From Hypholoma sublateritium FD-334 SS-4 (Eukaryota > Basidiomycota > Agaricomycetes > Agaricales > Strophariaceae), in contig KN817594.1 of NCBI GenBank assembly GCA_000827495.1, positions 1 through 64,000 on the forward strand: 64,000 nt of DNA, written 5' to 3'. Made by a program: the position numbers and the translations under genes. A model generated the notes under the pieces. That model had not been told where the DNA came from. It saw nothing but the letters and a program-made list of their open reading frames with translations, and did no database searches. This document shows positions 57,401-64,000 of the stretch, in pieces. Every line of letters begins with the position of its first letter. The stretch's first letter is position 1.

Positions 57401-58089
57401 TGCTCGACGCGGCGTTCCTTGACGACGCAGTCGCCGAGACCGTTCCCGCGCCGTCCGTCACGCCCGCTGCCGATACGGCACCGGGTGCAGGCGGTAGTGG
57501 GGTGGGGCGCTGGGACCTGATGTCCGTCGGCGCGTTCCGCCAGACGCGCGAGGCGGGCTGGGAGGCGCGGCACCACGCGGGTGGGGTGGCGCCGGCGGAC
57601 TTTGGCGCTGCGCTGAGGCCGGCGCCGATGGGCGCGATGCTGTGGACGCAGGGTTCCAGGGTGGGTGGGAGTGGAGGGGTGAAGGGCATCAAGCACGCGA
57701 AGCGCCGGCAGATGATGCTCGGCGCGGCGGCGATGTCGTCCCCGCTCATCCTGCCAAGCGCGAGCGCATCGGTGGCAGCGTCGCCGTCGCTCTCCGCCAC
57801 GTCGAAAGAGCACCGCGAAAAGCACTCCAGCCACAGCCACAATCACCACCAGCACCAGCAGCAGAACCAGCAGCAGGAGCAGCAGAAGAGCCGGCGTGAG
57901 CTTCGGCGCGAGCGCAAGGTGCTGAAGAAGGCGCTGAAGGTGCACGGCGGGCCGCCGCCTGCGCAACATGCGCAACACGCGCACCAGTTCCATGCGCACG
58001 CGCACCACCCGAACTCGAAGCTGCGCGGGGCCGGCGCGGCGCAGCGCGCGAACTTCTTCGGCGGGGCGGTGCCGCCGTTGAATTTGTGA
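54441..58089 (+). CDS. Large acidic, Ser-rich nuclear-type protein with CPVC-CTC N-terminus
   Basis: Exon 1 54441-56630 (730 codons, donor GTGAGT) and exon 2 57118-58089 (acceptor CCCCCAG) are in phase and give 1053 residues. The start DDDDDDICPVCDGECTCTK has four closely spaced Cys that could bind zinc. PLSMAELSLRYAAS and APLKIKLTVPLG follow, then basic NLS-like stretches (KNLKARAKKAAGRRR) and many Asp/Glu blocks. A conserved-looking segment lies near residues 510-560 (DTTDEELVGADALPNARAMR then LSVSAIDPLSTVS). Exon 2 is Ala/His/Gln-rich with RRELRRERKVLKKAL. A chromatin or transcription co-regulator is likely by composition. Weak resemblance to Ifh1/Crf1 acidic regions is possible but not demonstrated. 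Confidence 0.65.
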
Positions 58090-58369
58090 TGCGTCTTGCA
58101 TCGTTGTCGACATCCATTCGTTCCTTCAGTCTATGAAATCCATCTGGTAAAACCCACGATCTGCGGGCGCGTCGAACGGGCATAGCCTGCGCGTCGCGCT
58201 TCTTCCTTCCGTCCTTCCAAACATTCTGTCCGTCCATCCGTACATGCACCGTCACGACTTTTCCTTGCTGTTTTGCTTAGCTAGGCGCCGGGTCTAGAAT
58301 ATTTTGCGCTACTCACGAAATGCGACGTTCCGCCGCTCGCTTCCCTAACGATTTTCCATGCATGTTTTG

Positions 58370-58822
58370 GCTCCACTTGCACCATCCCGCCCCATCCATC
58401 CATCATCATCATTCCACGTCACTTGCACCATCCCATCCCATCTGATCTTGCGCTTATACTATTGCGGTTTCTCTCGCCCACTTGCACCATTCCCGCCCCC
58501 GCACTCTCCAGTTGGAAATTTTCTGGACACCTTGAATTGAATTGAACCGAACCCAAAATTATGTATTTGTTCATCGCCTCCTTTATTTTGCGACCGCGCT
58601 AGTCTACTCTATCCTATCCCTTGCCTATCCTATCGTCGCTCCATCTGTCCGGCCCCACCATCATCCACATTCCAGTCATCGGCTTCACCATCCATCATCC
58701 ATCATCTAGCTTCCGGTCCAGTCCACAGTCCGCCCTTGCTCGCCGCTCTGCGCTGTCATGCATTCTATCCATCTTCATCATACTTCCAGGCGCGCAATTT
58801 GCGCCTTCCACTTGCACCCTCC
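58370..58822. repeat. Dispersed CACTTGCACCATCCC motif repeats
   Basis: ACTTGCACCATCCC or close variants occur near 58373, 58420, 58480 and 58808, mixed with CCATCCATCATC runs, downstream of the acidic-protein gene. The region is C- and T-rich and low in complexity, plausibly 3' UTR or a decayed satellite. Confidence 0.5.
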
Positions 58823-61800
58823 CCCTCCCAGCACGGTTTCTCGTATAATACTTATGTTATGATGCACGTCCCCCTTCCTTAAAACGCGCGGCGGCCTTGG
58901 GGCGGGCGCCGCGCCGATTCCCGAATCCGAATCCGAATCTCGAGGCGACAGAAGAAAGAAAAAAGTCGTCGCCGCTGCGCCGCCCGCATGTACGAGGGCG
59001 GGCTGCTGTATAAATCTCGCGCTGCGCTGGCTGCTAGTTGGTGTGGCTGTTGTACGTACATACAGTTGTATTGTAGTGCTCGTGCGTGCGTGCGTGCGTG
59101 GCACCTACCTACCTTGCTTATTATTCTTGCGGCGGGTGCAGCGTGTATGTATCTGTTGTAGATGTTCTTGGATTTTTGAAATGAAGAAACAAATTTGATT
59201 TTTTTATTGCACTGCTTTTTGTTTGAAAATTTTTTGAGAGCAAATTTTAGTATTTACTGTCGTGCTCGTAAGTCGTACGACTACGTGCGTGTGCGCGCTC
59301 GCCCAGCCTTGCACAGACCGTGAGTCCGCGTCGGATAACGGCGTGGGGCAGCCCAGCTCGCGCCTCGCCTCACAGCAGCATTCACGCCGGGCAGATTATC
59401 TGCGATTATCGCGAAGCGCGCTCTGTAATTTCCTGTAATTTCTTCGGGCCTTCTTATGCGGCGAGGCCCGCCGCCAAGCGCGTGGAAGCGCGCTTGGGTG
59501 GGTACGCGCAGCGCCTCGAGGCGGAGATGCCGCGCGGGCGCACGCGATTAGGTACATTAGGGTAGATTATCTACGCGCTCATGATCGAGTACATGATGGG
59601 CTCGAGCTGCATGGACATTGGAATGGCATGGAATGCGGTGGGAGGGGGAGGGAAAGTGGGTCGCCGCGCGATCGATAACTGCGGTGTTATGTAAATCACG
59701 AACGCGATTGACAGCCGTGCGCGTGCGCAATCGCGTGCCGCCCACCGGCGAGCGCGTTCTGCGCGTCGCCCAGAGCACCCGCTGACCACCGGCTTTCTAG
59801 CGCTGCTGCACAAGCCCAGCGCCGCGCGTACAGCGTCCATCCGAGCCTTCTCCATCCGCACGGGCGCTCCCACCCGCGCATCAGCCCCACTGCAGCGGGC
59901 CGCCTTCGCTGCTGCATATGTGCGCCGCGTTCGCGCGTCGCCAGCGCCGTGGCGTGATCGTTCCCCACAGGCGGCTATACATAGCGCGCCGCGCCCAGAA
60001 TATACCGTACATTGAAGGCTGGCAGCTCGATCGCGGGCAATTAGGGGCGTGCACCGTGCGCTGTCGCTGATAGACTGTCTAGACTCTGCGCAGCCTTGTC
60101 ATGATGGCAGATTATTATAAGTGAACTGGGAAGTGAATGGCCCGGATGATGGAGCGCTTCCCATGCGCGTCAGCCGCCCCGGGAGCCCTGCGCGGTGTGA
60201 GATCCCGAGGCATCATTGACAGTTAAGGCGGTCAGTCGCGCCCCGTGATGGATATGTCTCTGCACTGCATCCTGCGTGCGTGCACAGAGACGCAGAAGCT
60301 GCTGGATCGCCCACGCCAAAAATACAACGCTGATAAGTTGCTAGACCCTATAGGCTCCGGTGGCATATTAATACGAGCGCAGCGGGTCGGAGGCTAGTTG
60401 TGTGGTAGCCATTTGACAATGCGCAGCGCCATTCGGCCCACTGTGGGTAGAAGCGTACCCAGAGGCAGGATATTCTGGAATTAATACCATGGTTCAATGC
60501 TGCAGAAGGTGCACCGTTTCCTGGCTCGGTAGCTCAAGGCCTCACGCGTAATTTAGAGGGGATAGCTCTGTGAGGCTGCTTGAAGTATTTTATAATAGCA
60601 CAGTATTTGACGCGTATTCCCCAAGGCTCTTTTCAATTTAGCGACTTTTGTTTAGTCCTTGAAGCTCAACACGAACTGTACGTTCGTTCCTGGACACCCA
60701 TATATGATCAGTCCTAGGCGCCCGAAGTTTAGATCTCATATCCGTCGGCTCGAGTGTGTTAAAAATTTGGCCTCACAATTTGTGGAAGGTATTTTGAATC
60801 GATTTGGCCTGCGGAAAATCGTGCGCCCTTCTAGTAGTCCTCGACAGCTTTCCACCCGAACATAGAAATACAGAAGTCGCGCGTATATCACGTTTTGAAA
60901 CGGCTGCTTGATTCTGGGGACACGACGAAGTGCTTTATCGATTAAATCGATTAAATCAGCTACGCTCGATAGTCCCAGGGAGCGTCAACGTCGCGTAGAT
61001 GCGCGCGAAGAGAACCGCCATGAGATGATCATGATCCGTGGACATACCCACGCCCACAATGTCAATTTTGTAGATCCCTTCCGCCAGGTGGCTGAGAATT
61101 AGAAGAGCGCGTCTCGACGCGAGGTATTAATCTCCGCGAGTAAGTGTGCATTAATAGAGCTATATTTGTTCAGTGGCGCGGTCGCTTCTGTCAGATGCAA
61201 GGTCTCATGAGCATAGGTTTGGCGGACGCTGCAGGAGTAATGTCAATTTTTGTTCGCCCAATCGCATCGATAATCAAGAAGGGCGTATGCGGTGACGTGC
61301 TGCGTCCTACTCCCTTGAATTATGATAACGCCTCATGGCGGTCACTGGCGGCCGCTCACGCTGCGCAGGCTTTTACGACAGTACGAACAGAAATCCCCGC
61401 ACACGATCAGATTAGGTGCGCGTGCCACTAAGCACATTCGTAGCGCTTCAGAATTATGTCGCACTCGAGTATGATATCGATTTGGTCGAACATTTATATA
61501 CTACAGATGTTTTCTAGTTCATCTGGAATGCCTGTGGTACGCGACACACAAATCTCTAGAGCAGTTCAACTGTGAAAGCACAGTCGTGTTCGTTGTCCCT
61601 TGTTCTCAGAAGGGTGCAAGATACATGCGGTGGATGAAACAACTTCTCTCTTCCATCATTAACGTCAGGAATGCATTTCTAATAAACGGAATATAATTGA
61701 AACGCAGCAGACGTGTACCCAAAATACGTACACCTCTCTTTGAAAGTCACCACGCACACTCACCGATGCACCAATTTTCTGGAACGAAAGTCCCATTACA

Positions 61801-64000
61801 TGGAGTACCCCCTTCTCTCCGATCAGCTTCTCATACCCTGTTCTACAGCTCTGCTACTCGACCACCCCGTCTCACACGTAGCCGACGTAAGAAGTGCCAC
61901 CTCCCTTTTTTTTGAATTCGCAGCCTGTTCCAGGCTTCTATTGTATACCAGAAGCTCGTTCCCCTGCATTTTGGGGTACGAATTCATACTCCCAGAATAT
62001 TTTCTGGGCGAGCACATCCACGGTAGCTCATATAGACTCCTTTGTATTTTCAACCAATGGCTGCTGACTGGTCTTGTCGCGCCTCGGTTTATGAAATAAG
62101 AATAATCAGGTTTTGCCCTTCGGCAGTCCAACTTCTGTTTATTATAGGTGCATTAGATCCATTTGTTGATTCGGAAAGTGGTGCGATAGAAGGGGCAGAT
62201 CGCGAAGGTCAAGTTTCAGGTTGGTTGCAGGTGTTCTAGATATAACTACTCCGTTTTTTCCCCCCAAGAAGTTCCCAGCCAAGGTCCTTTCTGGGGCAGT
62301 GTTAGTCTAGCTTGTATATAATCGTGCGCATACACGTCTCTGGCCTATCAAAATGATCCATGATTCGCTCTATCCTATGACTTTCAAACATTTCTGACCG
62401 CCTCTCGGGCCGTGCATGTCATGTAAAGTCTGTGGCATAGCCTAAAACGATAAGTTATAACCAGGGCCACATGCTTGCCTCACAGTTTGATGCATTAAAA
62501 GGAAGCAAGTCGATATGTGCTGAGCTTCTGTAAAATCCTATTACTTGTACAACTCTTTGGGTTCCAATAACAGATGCCACAGTTTATGAACACCCACGTG
62601 GTCGACCATACATATTTGCTGGTGGACTGAACCTGTATTTCCGGCGCCTGGGCTGATCAGGATTATCAAATGTAAATGGTACCAAGATGGGCGGAATTTT
62701 TTCTCGGTGAAGTTATTGATATCTCTATTATTATAAGGTCTGTTATTCCACAGTCAAGATCCTGCTCTTTCAGAGCAAAAATAAGCAGGTGATCTCGATC
62801 AACGCTAGACGCATCAAATTCCCGGATATGGACCCGAAGATACCAAATATAGCAGTGTAGTGATGTTTATGTTGAATAACGTCGACTAATCTTTGAACTC
62901 CGTCGAATACCAGGGCTGTGCATGTGAAGTTCGATCTCGGCCAGTGGCCACTTACAGATATTTCACATTTAAAGGAAGAAGTTGTGATAAGTGGCACATG
63001 TGGAAGTGTAAGTACTGCCACAAAATAGTGGTGGAAGTCTGGATGAATTTTGGGGTTGACAGAGAGCTTGCAGTGTTAGTAAGTATTAGTAACATTTCAG
63101 AATTGGTGAGGTATGGAGGAGGAACCTCAGACGGTATATTTCTTTGTCATTAGGACCGCCTCTATTATATCCCTCTGCGCCAGGGATCCATATAAGGCCA
63201 CTACCGTCGCTGCGGTCTTTTTTGGGATATCCGAGCCTGCTACGGTAGTCGGCCAGAAATTCATTAACCTTCAAGCTTCAATATTTAATTATAAATTATC
63301 GCAGGGGAACAAGGTTCTGCCAGGGAGTAGATCTTTGTTGGCTCTGCCACCTGGAAAAGGGTTAAAAGACGAATATATGGCTCTCAGTGTAATGCGTAAG
63401 CGTCTTAAAGTATAATACCGAGTCTTGTTTTATTCAATTATTCAACTTCCACCTTACAGACGGATTGTATGTGTTCAACTGACATAATGCGATCCTTGTC
63501 TGTGATAAGCGCTTGTGATGAGCGCCCAGCGTGCGGCCAAGCTTGAATAAGCGCCCTAGGATGGAATATCAACTAAAGAATGTTTCTTAATATCTCTTCG
63601 GGAGATAATAAAGCCGAGAGGTATGACATGGATCAATGTATAGCTTAACAACTCAGGGCGCAGCGTGGAATAATTGTAGAATAATCTATGTATTGTTGAC
63701 AGTACTACTAAATTGATTACAAATGTCAGCGGTCAGAGAGCGGTCGCACTTTTCTGGCCTCACGGATATGCCTATTAGTATGACTGATCGGCATATGATG
63801 ACATGTTACTAAATCAAACTTTCCTTAGCTGTCAGCTTCCTCTACGTTCCGACAAGTGCCACGGCCCGCATCTGACGACAATATTCTCGCGACTTGGGAC
63901 GATATATGGCACTGCTCAATCCATTCGCCAAACCCTATCGACGCGGAATCACTTGGAGGGCATGTGTTTATCACCGTCACAATTGTGTGGCGCGGAATTC
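58823..64000. other. Gene-poor terminal region
   Basis: About 5.2 kb with no gene I can support on either strand. It includes a GTGC tetranucleotide run at ~59080-59100, GC-rich low-complexity tracts at 59.3-60.0 kb, a TCGATTAAA tandem at ~60937-60957 and AT-richer sequence after 60.5 kb. Short frames (for example 61144-61431, 61713-62099, 63113-63415) carry no recognisable motifs and probably reflect decayed repeats. Confidence 0.5.

Overview
The window looks like nuclear DNA of a filamentous basidiomycete, probably an Agaricomycete. The evidence is dense genes split by many 48-65 bp GT-AG introns, a divergent histone H3/H4 pair with introns, fungal proteins (Mus7/MMS22, a DASH-type HSK3 subunit, an F-BAR RhoGAP), a Gypsy-type retrotransposon, a Crypton-type tyrosine-recombinase gene and a local F-box paralogue family. 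GC-rich genes alternate with AT-richer repeat tracts. Gene models were spliced by eye and checked for phase. The genus cannot be named from this alone.

Layout. 1-4686: 5' part of a Ty3/Gypsy retrotransposon on the minus strand (521-bp LTR, gag, then an in-frame TGA followed by 336 more open codons). It is inserted in an F-box-like gene whose 3' half survives as a pseudogene (4687-5447). 6.4-14.0 kb: two intact paralogues of that F-box gene in opposite orientation around condensin subunit CAP-H. 14.5-18.2 kb: an unrecognised coiled-coil-type protein and a Rab7-like GTPase with a ~230-residue insert. 20.0-23.6 kb: a 14-exon gene encoding a SAP, tyrosine recombinase and GCR1_C protein (Crypton type). 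25.9-30.9 kb: two class-I SAM methyltransferases of the METTL21 type, a chimeric pseudogene built from pieces of two nearby genes, and an unrecognised gene. 31.1-37.1 kb: F-BAR/RhoGAP, a second kind of F-box protein, and H4/H3. 37.1-42.0 kb: a 160-bp MITE-like element, a 118-residue protein and decayed sequence. 42.0-49.4 kb: MMS22/Mus7 and HSK3. 49.4-54.4 kb: gene-poor repeats, including a ~57-bp palindrome-bearing satellite. 54.4-58.1 kb: a large acidic nuclear-type protein with a CPxC-CxC N-terminus. 58.1-64.0 kb: no supportable gene.

Functional themes. Chromosome biology genes are frequent (CAP-H, H3/H4, MMS22, HSK3), but they are separate transcription units rather than an operon. The accessory layer (Gypsy, Crypton, MITE, F-box duplicates, methyltransferase/Rab chimera) shows a locus shaped by insertion and local template switching. 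The strongest leads are the intact SAP-YR-GCR1_C recombinase, the methyltransferase/Rab chimera, the MITE-like element with a 14-bp flanking repeat, the gag-TGA-ORF junction, and the Rab with a large G4-G5 insert.
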